From: Mycoplasmopsis columbina
Lineage (GTDB): Bacteria; Bacillota_I; Bacilli_A; Mycoplasmatales; Metamycoplasmataceae
NCBI RefSeq assembly: GCF_900660685.1
Contig: NZ_LR215041.1
Span: 434,001 to 498,000 of the forward strand
DNA: 64,000 bases
Direction: 5' to 3'
Position 1 is the first letter of the stretch, and the number at the start of each line of letters is the position of its first letter. The notes under the pieces are model-generated. The model made no database searches. It was given only the letters and a program-made list of their open reading frames with translations, and was not told where the DNA came from. Made by a program: the position numbers and the translations under genes. This document shows positions 8,918-22,159 of the stretch, one piece after another.

Positions 8918-11840
8918 ATTTAAATAATTCTTTGTAAATTTCTTTGTAATCTGCTACAGGAACAAATTCCAAAGCATTTTTAACTTCTTCTGGAATATCA
9001 ACTAAATTTTTCTTATTAGCTAATGGAATGAAAATTTTCTTAATACCTTTTTTGAAGGCAGCAAAAGATTTTTCTTTTAGTCCACCAATTTCTAAAACAC
9101 GTCCCCTAAGTGTAATTTCACCAGTCATTGCTATATCTTGTGAAACTGGTTTATTGCTTAATGCTGATATTAAAGCAGTTGTAAAGGTTACTCCGGCACT
9201 TGGTCCATCTTTTGGAACTGCACCTTCAGGTACGTGAATATGAATTTCATGTTCATCAAAATTGAAATCTTTTATGCCAAATTCTTCAGCATGTGATCTA
9301 ACATAAGTAAGAGCAATGTTTGCTGATTCTTTCATAACATCTTTTAATGAACCTGTAAGTTTGATTCCACTATTTTTACCTTTAAATGTTGTTACTTCAA
9401 TTTGTAGTGATGTTCCACCAATTGATGTATAAGCAAGACCATTTACCACTCCAATTTGTGGTTTTTTCTCATTTTCATCTTCAGTAAATTTTGGCACACC
9501 TAAGAATTCCCTTGCCACTTCTTTTGTGATTTTAAAAGTTTTAATAGTTTCACCAGAAACAATTTTTGTAACTATTTTACGTGCTAATTTGTCAAAAAGT
9601 CTTTTTAATCCCCTTACTCCAGCTTCTGCTGTGTAATGTTTGATAATGTATTCAATTACATCATCTTTAACTTGGAATTGTTCTTTTGTTAAACCTGCCT
9701 GTTTAATAGTTGCAGCAACTAAGTGTTCTTTGGCAATTTTAACTTTTTCTGTAATTGTATAACTGCTTAATTCAATTATTTCTACACGATCTAAAAGTGG
9801 TTTTGGAATGTTTTCATAGTAGTTGGCAGTGGCAATAAACATAACTTTAGATAAATCATATTCATGTTCTAAATAGTTATCTTGGAATTTTGAATTTTGT
9901 TCAGGATCAAGCACTTCAAGCATTGCTGATGAAGGATCACCCTTAATGTCTGAAGACATTTTATCAATTTCATCAAGCAATATTAATGGGTTAGACACAC
10001 CAACTTTTTGCAAAGCTTTAATAATTTTTCCTGGCATAGCGCCTACATAAGTTTTACGATGCCCTCTAATTTCAGCTTCATCATGTACTCCACCAAGACT
10101 AATTTTGATATAGCTCTTATTTAAAGCTTCAGCAATAGCTCGAGCTAATGAAGTCTTTCCAGTTCCTGGAGGACCTACTAAAGTTAAAATAGGTACATTA
10201 TTAAAGTCTTTTTGAATTTTTTTGGTTTGTTTTGATTCTTTAAATAAATCTAAATCAACTTGTGTTTCATCATCAATTTGAATTAAAGTTTCTGTATCTT
10301 TGTTTAATTTTGCTAAATTTTTCCGATTGATGATTAAAGCTAAATATTCAACAATTCTTTCTTTAACTTCTTTTAAACCATAGTGATTTTTGTCTAAAAT
10401 TTCTCTTGCTTTTTGAATATCTAAAGTTTCAATTTCAACTTTTCTTCAAGGCATTTTTTTCAAAGTATTAATATAAACTTGTGTAATATTAGCGTCAGGT
10501 GATCCTGGCATCATTGCTTTAAGACGTTCATTTTCTGAAGCAATTAGTTTTAAAACTGATTGTGGATAAAGTTGAGCAGTTTTTGGATCATCTAAAATTT
10601 TTTGAAATTCGTCATCATCACTTGCTTCGGGATTATTGTCATTTAAAGTTTCTTTAATTGCTTTTAATTTTTCCCTTAACATAAAATCTTTTTGTTGTTT
10701 ATCAAGATTTTTTTTCATTTTTTCATGAATTTCAAGTTCCAACAAAGCATCAATTTTATTTTTATCTTGTTCATTATTATTATTTTCTTGTTGTTTACTC
10801 ATGGTTTTATCTTCACCTTTTTTAGATTTATTTTCTTTTATTCTTTTTTCAGATTCTTCTCTAACAAAAGATTCAATTAATTCATCATCGTCGTCATCTT
10901 CGTTATCTGAAATCTCTTGTTCTGCCATATTTTTGTAAAATTCCATATTATTCATGTATTCAAGATCTTCTTTGTTTAAATGTAAAATTTTTGGTCACTG
11001 TGAAATTGAATCAAGAAGATATTCCGTTTGTGCCACAATGTCTTTTTGTGAAAAAACAATATATCTATCATAATTCCCAAGAACCGCGTTTAACATAAAG
11101 GCATTAATAATATCTGCTTCATCAGGTGCATCTTCAGAATTCTCATCATATTCACCACCAATAGCCTTATTAACTGTTTGCTGAAATTTTAAAACAGCTG
11201 CCTTAATTTTTTTCAATCACTGACTTTTACTAATTCCAATGTTTCTTGTGGTCAATAATTCATCAAGTATGTTTGAATAAAGATCTTTTACTGATAAAGA
11301 AGTAATTACATAATCTAAAAGTTGAATATTATGTGAAAGATATTCAAGATCTTCTTCTTGAACTAAATTTTCAGTTGTGTTTCCATCAATTAATTCATAC
11401 TTTAATCATGCTACTTGTCTTAAATCAGCTGTTTCTTGATTATTTTCGTCAAACATAGCACTATATTTAACTTTTGATAAACCTTTTACAGTGAAAGTCA
11501 AAGTTTGATGTTCAGAATCATGATCAACTTTTAAAATTTGCGCAAAAGTTCCATAAACCAAAACATCGCTATTTTTATTCAAATACTCATTTTCGCTTAA
11601 ATCATTTTTTCTGTCTAAGTTTGTATAAACAATAAAAACATGTTCTTTTTCAATATTTTTATCTTGATACTTTAAATAGAAATTTCAATTTTGTCTAATT
11701 CCTTCTTTAATTACCGGAAAGGTAAATAATTGAGTATCTTCACCATTTAAAACTCAACCAACACTTAATGGATCTGAAAGATCAAGGAAAAAAGGGCTAG
11801 TTAAAGTTTGTTTATTTTCTTTTAAAACTTCTTCGTTCAT
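8916..11840 (-). CDS. lon: ATP-dependent protease Lon
   Basis: 974 aa, longer than the usual 780-850. N-terminal substrate domain, AAA+ module with Walker A GPPGTGKT and Walker [10 protein letters not shown], and a C-terminal Ser/Lys protease with the catalytic Ser in PKDGPSAG. It degrades misfolded and regulatory proteins in the cytosol. Extra length comes from the N-terminal half, including a highly acidic run ([14 protein letters not shown]) and a Lys/Gln/Asn-rich linker around residues 300-355. Two adjacent ATGs exist (11843, 11840); the second has better spacing from AAGGAG. No CIRCE element is seen upstream. An ATATTAATAT motif at 11875-11885 resembles those before asnS and upp. Confidence 0.95.
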
Positions 11841-11991
11841 CATGTTCTCCTTATTAATGAATAATATTTTACATTATATTAATATGTATTTATTATATAT
11901 GAAATTTAAATTTTTAGCAGATTAATATGTTAAATGCTAATTTATTTATTTTAAAAAATAATAAAAATACAATAAATGTACTTTTATTAAA

Positions 11992-14331
<2,340 letters not shown>

Positions 14332-14341
14332 GATTACCTCT

Positions 14342-15028
14342 CTAGTTATGTAAAATTTTAAAAATTTGTGTTATTTTATTTTTTCTTTCTAATAGCACTA
14401 TAAACAAGTAATTTAATGATAAGTTTACAAAGTTAAAAACTCCATAGAGTGCAAAAGATGCTAAATAGTAATTATTAATTCCAAAGAAGAGATTTTTATA
14501 ACTTTCTCATTTTTTTGGAGCAGCTAAGTCTTTAAATGTTTTAATTTCCGTATCTCCAAAAAATTGAAAATAAACTGGATTAATTGCAAAAATATTAAGC
14601 AATATCAAAAGTAAAGTAGTTAAAGTAATTATTGCAAGTGGATAGATTCAATATCTAAATTTAAGTTTTCTAGAAATTCTTGATTTATAATCAATTTTTT
14701 TAAAAAGAAAAAACAAACTTGCAAAACTTATTTGAGTAACGAAAAGAACAAAATGTCCTACTACTGATAATGTTGAATAACCAAATTCATTGTAAGCTGG
14801 CGCAATAATAAAAAAAGTTAAAGCGACTATTAAACCGTATTGCCAACCAATATAGGTAAAAATAATGGCAATAATGAAAATTGTAAAATCAAACTTTAAA
14901 AAAGCCGTAAAAGGAAACAAAAGATATTTGCCAAAAAAATTTAATACAAAAGCTATGGCTAAAAAAAGTGCGCTAATAGCAAGTTTTAAAAGTATCGGTT
15001 TTTTATGATAAATGCTATTTTGTTCCAT
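14342..15028 (-). CDS. ECF transporter S component, possibly for uracil or another nucleobase
   Basis: 228 aa, about six hydrophobic helices. The pattern FLKFDFTIFIIAIIF followed by a Gly-containing helix and VVGHFVLFV fits the ECF S-component fold, in which the membrane protein binds the vitamin or base and uses a shared EcfAAT module encoded elsewhere. Start ATG 15028 overlaps the end of upp by 14 nt, so the two are translated together; an upstream ATG pair at 15049-15044 would overlap further. The link with uracil phosphoribosyltransferase suggests uracil or a pyrimidine as substrate, which is inference. Stop lies 10 nt before leuS. Confidence 0.75.
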
Positions 15029-15644
15029 AAATTCTGTCGCCTGCATCACCTAATCCAGGTTCAATGTACTTATGTTCATTAAGTCTTTCATCTAATGCAG
15101 CAAGAAAAATTTGAATTTTGTCTTTACCAAATCTTTCTTCTACATGTTTAACTCCCTCAGGAGCACCAACAAGGCAAACTAATTGCACATTAGTAAAACC
15201 ATCTTGATGTAATTTTTCAATTGCATCCGCAGCACTTCCACCAGTTGCTAACATTGGATCAACCACAAAAACATAGCTGTCTTTTGCAACGTTAGGCATT
15301 TTGTAATAGTATGATTCAGGTAAATGTGTAATTTCATTACGATTTAAACCAATATGTCCAACACGTGCCTCAGGCACTAATTCTAAAAGCCCTTCTAACA
15401 TTCCTAACCCAGCTCTTAAAATTGGTACAATCACAATTTCTTTATCAAGAGCATAACCCTTGTATTTCAATCCAATTGGTGTAATTACTTCTTTACTTTT
15501 AGTTTGATAGTTTCTTAAAACCTCATAAACCATTAAAGAAGCAATTTCATTTAAATTTCTGCGAAAAATTGAATGGTTTGCATTTTCATCACGCATATTA
15601 GTTAATTTGACTGAAATTAAAGGATGTTCAATTACTTTTAACAT
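15015..15644 (-). CDS. upp: uracil phosphoribosyltransferase
   Basis: 209 aa, normal length. Converts uracil and PRPP to UMP. PRPP-binding segment VFVVDPMLATGGSA and the C-terminal uracil-binding GLGDAGDRIYGTK are both typical; the N-terminal KLTNMRDENANHSIFR block is also conserved. Start ATG 15644 after AAGGAGTAAAA. Operon with the overlapping S-component gene, giving uptake plus trapping of a base. The upstream region contains TGAATATTAATATA (15659-15672, minus), also found before asnS. Confidence 0.95.
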   Translation of the reverse strand: MLKVIEHPLISVKLTNMRDENANHSIFRRNLNEIASLMVYEVLRNYQTKSKEVITPIGLKYKGYALDKEIVIVPILRAGLGMLEGLLELVPEARVGHIGLNRNEITHLPESYYYKMPNVAKDSYVFVVDPMLATGGSAADAIEKLHQDGFTNVQLVCLVGAPEGVKHVEERFGKDKIQIFLAALDERLNEHKYIEPGLGDAGDRIYGTK

Positions 15645-15713
15645 TTTTACTCCTTATTTATATTAATATTCAAATTTTATTATAAGTATTAAATATTAAT
15701 ATCTAGTTTTTAG

Positions 15714-15745
15714 AAGAAAAAAACTCTGCTTTTTGAGCAAAGTTT
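15714..15745 (-). terminator. terminator of ktrB
   Basis: On the minus strand a 10-bp stem with one G-U pair (AAACTTTGCT / AGCAGAGTTT) is followed by seven T. It starts at the ktrB stop codon. Confidence 0.87.
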
Positions 15746-17325
15746 TATCCTGTAACTACATCTTGGGTAATGTATTCATAACTATAGTTATAATTTCTTT
15801 TTCGACCTCAAATCAAAATTGTTGAACTAATTCCCAATTGTCCAATAAACATCAAAATAGCCATGGTAACTTTACTTGCAGTATTTAATTTTGCGGTTAA
15901 TCCGGAAGTTAAACCAGCAGTTCCAAAGGCTGATGATGTTTCAAAAATGTAATGTTCAAAGGTGAAAACATTAACATCTGCACTACCACTATAATTCGTT
16001 GAAGATGAAGAAATTATTAACGTAATTAAAAGAACTAAAAGCACGCTTGTCAAGAAAACTGTAAAACTGTTTCTTACACTGCTATCACTAATTCTTCTTT
16101 TAAAAGCTCTAACTGACGGACGTCCTAAAATTCTTGAGAATAAAGCAATAATGATAATTGCCATTGTAGTTGTTCGAATTCCACCACCAGTTGAAGAAGG
16201 CCCGGCACCAATAAACATCATAATACTTAAAATAATGATTGAGGCTGGTGAAAGATCTTTAATTGGAAAAGTAGCAAAACCTGCACTTCTAGATGAAAAG
16301 CTCATGAAAAGTAATGATCAAACTCTTTCTGCTTTAGTACCATAAAAACTATTTTGATTATTTCAAAATAATCCAGAACTTTTGTTTTGTGTTTCAAAAA
16401 GAACTAAGATTATAAATCCAATAATTGTTGTCAAAAGATAAGTAGTTGTACTAATTTTAGTAACTAATTGTCATTGATATTTACGTTTGTATCCCTTGAT
16501 TTTAAATCTAAAATAATTTAAAATATCGTGAATAACTGGATAACCTAATCCACCTATAATTAAGAGGATTAAGAATAAAATTTGTAATTCAATGTTGTGG
16601 TAATAACTAAAAAGTGAATTATTACCAACAATATCAAAACCGGCATTATTCAATGCACTAATTGAGTGAAAAAAGCCATATCTAAAACTTAATGCTCAAT
16701 TTCCTGCTGGTGAAATAAATTTTCCAACAAATTCATTTTCATAAAAATTTTGATGTTGTGCAAAATTCAATGTAGAAGAATTTAAAACTCTTGGTGGAGC
16801 AACATAGAAATAAAAAGACAGACCCAATCCCGCAATAATTGCAGTAATTAATAAAACTGTAATTGAATCAACAATTATCGCTCTTGTTTCACGACTATTT
16901 GAAGCTCCTCTTTCAGCTGAAACTAATTCTAATTGATTTAAATTAGTTTTTTTTCTAAAGAAAATTCAACGTAAAATGTAAATTTTCAACGCAAAAATTC
17001 CAATTCCTCCAATGAAAATTAAAATAGCAATAATAACTTGACCAAACATATTTCAAGTGTCAAAAGTATCTAAGGTAACTAATCCTGTATCACTAAAGGC
17101 TGAAATTGAAGTAAAAAGTGAATCTACATAAGAAATTCAACCAGGATTCTTAGTTGTGTGTGTTAGAGGACTGGCTAAAAAAATTGAAGAAATAACAACT
17201 GTTAAAAGATAAGTAAGAAAAATTAATTGAATTTTGTTACTTTTTCTTTTAAAATGACTAACTTTATGAATAAATAAAGTTAATTTATTATTTCTTAATC
17301 AATGTTTAATTTTTCATCTATACAT
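15745..17325 (-). CDS. ktrB: Ktr/Trk potassium uptake membrane subunit
   Basis: 526 aa, SKT-superfamily K+ channel-like transporter. Four filter loops can be recognised by their Ser/Gly pattern: SISAFSDTGLV, SISALNNAGFD, SSRSAGFATF and SSAFGTAGLTSG. Eight or more hydrophobic helices are present, and it has the long intracellular loop typical of KtrB. Several in-frame TGA-Trp. It starts at ATG 17325, 88 nt from the divergent ktrA start, so both subunits of one transporter are read from a shared intergenic region. In other Firmicutes-related bacteria Ktr is gated by nucleotide and c-di-AMP binding to KtrA. Confidence 0.93.
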
Positions 17326-17413
17326 ATTAATTAATTTTAATATTAAAAATATTATTTAGAATTAATTATTATTTATAATTATGAAAGACATGTACAAACT
17401 TTAAGGAGTTATC

Positions 17414-18097
17414 ATGAAACGAAAAAAAAGTTCTAAGAAAAGTCAAGACATTTGTGTAATTGGTGCTGGCCGTTTTGGGTCGGCTGTTATTTCTCAACTT
17501 GCCAAGTCAAATGCATCCTTATTATTAATTGATAAAAATGAAGATAATTTAAAAAAATTTTCAGATGTAGCAGAAAAAATTGCAATTGCTGATGCAGCTG
17601 ATATTAAATCATTAAGAGCACTAAAAGTTGATGAAATGGATACTGTAGTTGTGGCTCTTTCAGATAATATTGAAATTGTAGCTTCTTTACTTGAACTAAA
17701 AGTTCAAAATGTTATTGCTCGAGCAACTACCAAAAGACACGCTTTGGTATTAGAACAAATCGGAGTAAATGTAATTGTGCAACCTGAATATGAGGCTGGA
17801 ATTAGAACTGCTCTTTTAGCAACTAATACAAACTTTACGAAGTATTCAAAAAATTTACAAGAAATTGGTGATGATTTTGTTATGGGAACAGTAGTCATGG
17901 CCAATAATTCACTTGTTGATAAAGCAATTAAAGATATTAAATTTAATGAATTAGGAATTTCAGTAGTTTTAATTAAAAGAGGAACTGAATTTATTTTACC
18001 TAATGGTTTCACAGTTTTAAAAGACCAAGATTTAATTACTATTCTTGGTAAAATCGATGATGTAACTCAAGCTTTTGAAGAATTTAATAAAGAATAG
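17414..18097 (+). CDS. ktrA: Ktr potassium uptake regulatory subunit (RCK)
   Basis: 227 aa cytosolic ring-forming gating subunit. An N-terminal Rossmann RCK_N domain has IGAGRFGSAV and the acidic end of strand 2 (LLIDKNED); the C-terminal RCK_C domain follows from about residue 145 and could bind c-di-AMP as in other KtrA proteins. Start ATG 17414 after AAGGAG. Diverges from ktrB. Terminator directly at the stop. Confidence 0.93.
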   Translation: MKRKKSSKKSQDICVIGAGRFGSAVISQLAKSNASLLLIDKNEDNLKKFSDVAEKIAIADAADIKSLRALKVDEMDTVVVALSDNIEIVASLLELKVQNVIARATTKRHALVLEQIGVNVIVQPEYEAGIRTALLATNTNFTKYSKNLQEIGDDFVMGTVVMANNSLVDKAIKDIKFNELGISVVLIKRGTEFILPNGFTVLKDQDLITILGKIDDVTQAFEEFNKE

Positions 18098-18121
18098 TGG
18101 GAAAAAGCCCCACTATTTTTT
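18095..18121 (+). terminator. terminator of ktrA
   Basis: Stem TAGTGGG / CCCACTA with a 7-nt loop and a T-run; the stem begins in the stop codon. Confidence 0.88.
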
Positions 18122-18294
18122 TGTTTTTTTCATTTAGTCAAAAATTAAATTTTAAAAAGTAAAAAATTGAAAAAAGCCCTTTATTTTCATGTTTTTTTTA
18201 CTTTATGATTTTTTATTATTTTTTTGTCTTTTTAATCTTTCTTTTTTTATATAAAAAAAATAAAAAATTTATTTAATTCAAACTCAAAAATATG

Positions 18295-18330
18295 TAAAAT
18301 AGTGGTGAATAGTGGAGGAAAGTGGAGATA
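18295..18330 (+). promoter_or_regulatory. dcw promoter with three 10-bp-spaced MraZ boxes
   Basis: A -10-like TAAAAT at 18295-18300 is followed by AGTGG at 18301, 18311 and 18321, exactly 10 bp apart, running into the mraZ start. Direct AAAGTG-type repeats at this place are the known MraZ binding site in Mollicutes. The boxes double as the ribosome-binding region (GGAGG). Confidence 0.8.
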
Positions 18331-18761
18331 TGTACGGAAAATATCCTCGAACCATTGATTCAAAAAACAGAGTCATGTTGCCTTCAAAATTACGTGATAA
18401 TTTAGGTTCAAAATTTTACATGACAATTGGTATGGAAAATATGGTCGAATTAAGAAGTCAAAGTGAATTTGACAATTTTGCATCCAAATTAAATCAACAA
18501 AGCAATTTTGATCCAAAAGCCAGAATGCTAAAAAGATTATGACTTGGTAATACACAAGAAATTGAAACAGATTCACAAGGACGTTTCGTTATTCCTAAAC
18601 AATTTCTAGATAAAGCCGCTATTCAAAAAGATGTAATTTTCGTCGGCATGGGCAATTTAGTTGAACTTTGAAGTTTAGAAAAATTAACGGCTTATGACGA
18701 AGAAATAAGTGTTGAAGAAATGAACGCTGCTGCTATGCATTTAACTGATAAGGACTTTTAA
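18330..18761 (+). CDS. mraZ: transcriptional regulator MraZ
   Basis: 143 aa with two AbrB-like SpoVT repeats: an N-terminal MYGKYPRTIDSKNRVMLPSK and a second DSQGRFVIPKQF. It binds the direct repeats in front of its own operon. ATG 18330 is chosen because family members begin with M-(F/Y)-G-x-Y; an in-frame GTG at 18312 is possible but lies inside the binding boxes. The stop overlaps the rsmH start as TAATG, giving tight coupling. Confidence 0.93.
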
Positions 18762-19663
18762 TGAAAAATGAACATTATTCAGTGTTACTAAATGAAAGTC
18801 TTGAAGCATTAAATCTTAAAGTCGATGGGACTTATGTAGATTTAACATTGGGCATGGGTGGTCATTCAAGTCATATTCTTAAACAAATTCCAAAAGGAAG
18901 ATTAATCAGTTTTGACAAAGATCCTTTTGCGATAGAAGAAAGTCGCAAGCGTCTAAGTCAAATTGGTAATAATTTTCATTTGGTACATGCAGATTTCGCA
19001 AATATTGCTGCTGAACTAGAAAAAATGGGAATTACTTCAGTTGACGGAATTGTTGCAGACTTAGGAATTTCTTCACCACAAATTGATAATCCCGAAAGAG
19101 GTTTTTCTTACAATAAAGAAGCACGTCTTGATATGCGGATGGATACTACTCAAGACTTAGATGCCTATTACATCGTGAATAATTATAGTGAAACAGAATT
19201 AAGTCAAATTTTTTACAATAACGCCGAAGTAAAATTTGCAAAACAAGTTGCGAAAGCCATTGTAAATAATCGACCAATTGTAACTACAATTCAACTTGCT
19301 AACATAGTTAGAAATTCACTTCCGGCAAAAATAGTTAATTTGAAAAATCCAAATAAAGCTATTTTTCAGGCTATAAGAATTGAAGTAAATAAAGAATTAG
19401 ATTCTCTAAAAAAAATGTTGACAGATGCAGTGCAACTGTTAAAAGTTGGAGCATCTTTAGCAGTTATTTCATTTCATTCTTTGGAAGACGGAATTGTAAA
19501 AAAATTCTTTGGAGAATTAACCAAAGATAAACTTCCTTCAAAAATGCCAATTAATGAAGAAAAATTTTATAGTGTAAAAGTTGTAAAAGTTTCCAAAAGT
19601 GAACTTGAAGCTAACAATCGTTCACGTAGTGCAAAATTAAGAATTTTGACCAAAATTAAATAA
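18761..19663 (+). CDS. rsmH: 16S rRNA (cytosine-1402-N4)-methyltransferase
   Basis: 300 aa, normal for RsmH (MraW). AdoMet fold with DLTLGMGGHS (motif I), SFDKDPFA, and the family signature DLGISSPQID; also ISFHSLEDGIVK near the C-terminus. Methylates C1402 in the ribosomal decoding centre. Second gene of the division cluster. Confidence 0.95.
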   Translation: MKNEHYSVLLNESLEALNLKVDGTYVDLTLGMGGHSSHILKQIPKGRLISFDKDPFAIEESRKRLSQIGNNFHLVHADFANIAAELEKMGITSVDGIVADLGISSPQIDNPERGFSYNKEARLDMRMDTTQDLDAYYIVNNYSETELSQIFYNNAEVKFAKQVAKAIVNNRPIVTTIQLANIVRNSLPAKIVNLKNPNKAIFQAIRIEVNKELDSLKKMLTDAVQLLKVGASLAVISFHSLEDGIVKKFFGELTKDKLPSKMPINEEKFYSVKVVKVSKSELEANNRSRSAKLRILTKIK

Positions 19664-19684
19664 ATATAAGGCAAAGGAGGAAAA

Positions 19685-20860
19685 ATGAATAAATTCTATG
19701 TTAATTATTTTCTAAATGAAAATGCAATCAAAATTAACATATTGCAAGAAACAAATAAAAAATCTGCAATTATTTATAAAAAAATTTTTTCTCCTTTACT
19801 TTTTGATCAAACGCTTGAAGATGTTGTTTTAAACACAAAAAAAATTTTAAAAAATTTGCGTTTAAATAAACACGATCAACTTTTCTATACTTTAATTGTT
19901 GATGAAAACTTCGACAAATATTTACAGCTTAAACATAATCAAGCAGAAATTTTAGTCAAGAGTAACTTGGTTAGTAAGCAACATTTGAATGAATTAAATC
20001 AGCAACTAAAAAAAGCAAGAAAAAATGAGCAATTAGTGATTTTGAATCAAGAAAAAATTCAATATCTCATTGAAAATGAACTAAATGAAATAAAAACCTA
20101 TAATACTTTTCCAATAAATAAAGTTGCAAAAAAAGTGATTTTAGAACAAACTTTATTAACAACCCAAAATGAAAGTGAATTGAATTATTTAGTTAATTTT
20201 TTTCAAAAGAATAAAATTGTTTTTAATCAAATTCTAACTAACAGTCAGTGTCTTGTGCATGCACAGCCTGATGTTAAGAAGCATTTTAAAACTTTAATTA
20301 ATTTTGACTGAAATAAACTAAATTTAAGTTTACTTGTCAATAATAAAGTTGTTTCTTTTAAAAAATATAATTGTGACTTTAAAGACTTAATTAAAGGCGA
20401 ATTAAAAAAAATTATCAATTTAAGTGATAGTACTTTAGACTTATTATTAAATGGTGTTATTAAAAACTATCCAAATTACAAACTTAATCAGAATACACTT
20501 ACCAATCACCAAAAATTAACATTTAATTTTGTTGAGAGTATGCTTGAAAAAATTGTTGAAATAATTTATAACTTTTGAAAAGATAATAATCAATTAGGAA
20601 ATATCATTTTAATTAATGAAACTTTGGGTGGTGCCTTAGAATCTAAATTAAATGAATATGATACTGATGTGGTTACTACTTTGAAAGATTTAGAAATTAG
20701 TTCAGAAATTTTTGGCGTAATAAACTTAATTAATGGTCAATATGTTCAAAGTGATGATCAAAACAAAACTGTTAATAATATCACTTTACCAAACACCAAA
20801 AACATCTTTGACAAACTTTTTGGTTGATTAAACATTAGCAATTTAAAACTAAATAAATAA
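19685..20860 (+). CDS. unrecognised protein at the FtsA position of the dcw cluster
   Basis: 391 aa, one TGA-Trp cluster near the middle and end. It starts at ATG 19685 after AAAGGAGGAAAA, 21 nt after rsmH and 20 nt before ftsZ. Sequence is Leu/Asn/Lys-rich. Weak actin-fold hints are an opening YFLNENAIKINIL (strand pair of a phosphate-1 region), SLLVNNKVVSF near residue 220, and a late IILINETLGGALESKLNEY resembling the Gly-rich adenosine region of FtsA. No clear catalytic motif survives. Possibly a divergent FtsA-like membrane tether for FtsZ; this rests on position and weak pattern only. Confidence 0.72.
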
Positions 20861-20880
20861 CATAAAGGGAGTTTTTGCAT

Positions 20881-22086
20881 ATGGAACATGATTACAAAAA
20901 TGTTAAAGTTAAAGTAATTGGAATTGGCGGTGCCGGCAATAATGCCATTAACCTTTTACTTGAAGAAGACTTACCTAATGTTGAATTATGAATTGCTAAT
21001 ACTGATTATCAAGATTTGGAAAAAAGTAAATGTACGAATAAACTTTATTTAAAGGGTGATTCAGAAGGCTATGGTGCTGGTGGAGATCCAAAAATTGGAA
21101 AAAAAGCAGCTGAAGATAGCATTCGTGAAATCGATGATGTACTACAAGATACTGATTTATTGATAATTACTGCGGGACTTGGCGGTGGTACAGGTACTGG
21201 CGCTGCTCCAGTAATTGCTAAAGCAGCAAAAGATAAAGGAATTGTGACCTTAGCAATTGTATCTACTCCTTTCACTATTTTTGAAGGAAGTAGAAGAAAA
21301 AAAATTGCTCTTGAAGGTTTAGAAGAATTAAAAAACTCAACTGATTCATACATTGTTTTATCTAATGATAAATTGATGCAAAGTAATTTAGAAGGTAATT
21401 CTGAAGATGCTTTCAAATTTGCCAATATTACTTTAAAAAACTCTATTAAAGCAATTTGAGAAGTAATTTTTGAAAAATTTACAATCAATATTGATTTTAA
21501 TGATTTAAGAAAAGTTTTAAAAAATGGTTCACAAACTTTCATCTCAATAGGGAAGGGTTTTGGCAACGACGCTTGAAAAAAAGCAGTTGAACAGGCCCTA
21601 CTCAATCAACTCAATGAATTTGAATTATCTGATCCTAAAAAAATTATTATCATCTTCAAGATGAAACAATCTTCATTTAAAGAAATAGAAGAAGCAAAAA
21701 AACTACTTGATCAATATTTAAATGTTAAAGACGATGATGTTGAAATTCTTCTAGGTATTAAATACTTAGAAAATGTTGACGAACGTGACAAAAGTTTCAG
21801 TCTAACTGTGATTGCTTCAGGTTTGAATAGCAGCAGTGAAAAATCACCTGTCTATTCATCATCTTATCAGAGAAATTTTGATGAACCGTTCAATCCTTAT
21901 GATTTAAATAAGGTTGATACTCAACAACTAACAAACAGTTTTGAAATTAATTCTACTGAAGAAAATTCAGAAGAAAATAAATTTTTAATTACTGATAATT
22001 ACAAAATGGCTGATGAAGAAGATGAAAAAGATTCAACCAAAGGTGAAGTAAAGAAAAAACGCTTTCCATCATTTTGAAAAAAATAA
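20881..22086 (+). CDS. ftsZ: cell division GTPase FtsZ
   Basis: 401 aa tubulin homologue. GTP-binding: IGIGGAGNNAIN at the N-terminus and the tubulin signature LGGGTGTGAAP; T7-like loop INIDFNDLRKVL. The usual globular core is followed by an acidic, disordered linker (about residues 315-390) and a short basic/aromatic tip KKKRFPSFWKK like the conserved C-terminal peptide that binds FtsA or other tethers. That tip supports a partner being present, perhaps the gene just upstream. Reads through several TGA-Trp. Confidence 0.95.
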
Positions 22087-22100
22087 TCTAATTTTCAATT

Positions 22101-22127
22101 AAGAGTGTTAGTAAACACTCTTTTTTG
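22101..22127 (+). terminator. terminator of the dcw cluster
   Basis: Stem AAGAGTGTT / AACACTCTT with a 4-nt loop followed by a T-run. Confidence 0.9.
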
Positions 22128-22159
22128 TTACAATTTTTAAATTATTTAAGGAGTAAAAA

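Noticed and set aside
10692-10880. Plus-strand Phe/Ile-rich ORF of 62 codons
   Set aside because: It is the complement of the acidic Lys/Asp/Glu-rich segment of lon and has no ribosome site.
11841-11990. Search for a CIRCE (HrcA) operator before lon
   Set aside because: No TTAGCACTC/GAGTGCTAA inverted repeat is present.
14332-14345. T-box leader before leuS or asnS
   Set aside because: Gaps are too short (leuS) or AT-only without the T-box sequence (asnS).
18110-18294. T-rich low-complexity stretch before mraZ as a possible slippage or regulatory repeat
   Set aside because: No regular unit and no long uninterrupted homopolymer; only the AGTGG repeats at its end are meaningful.
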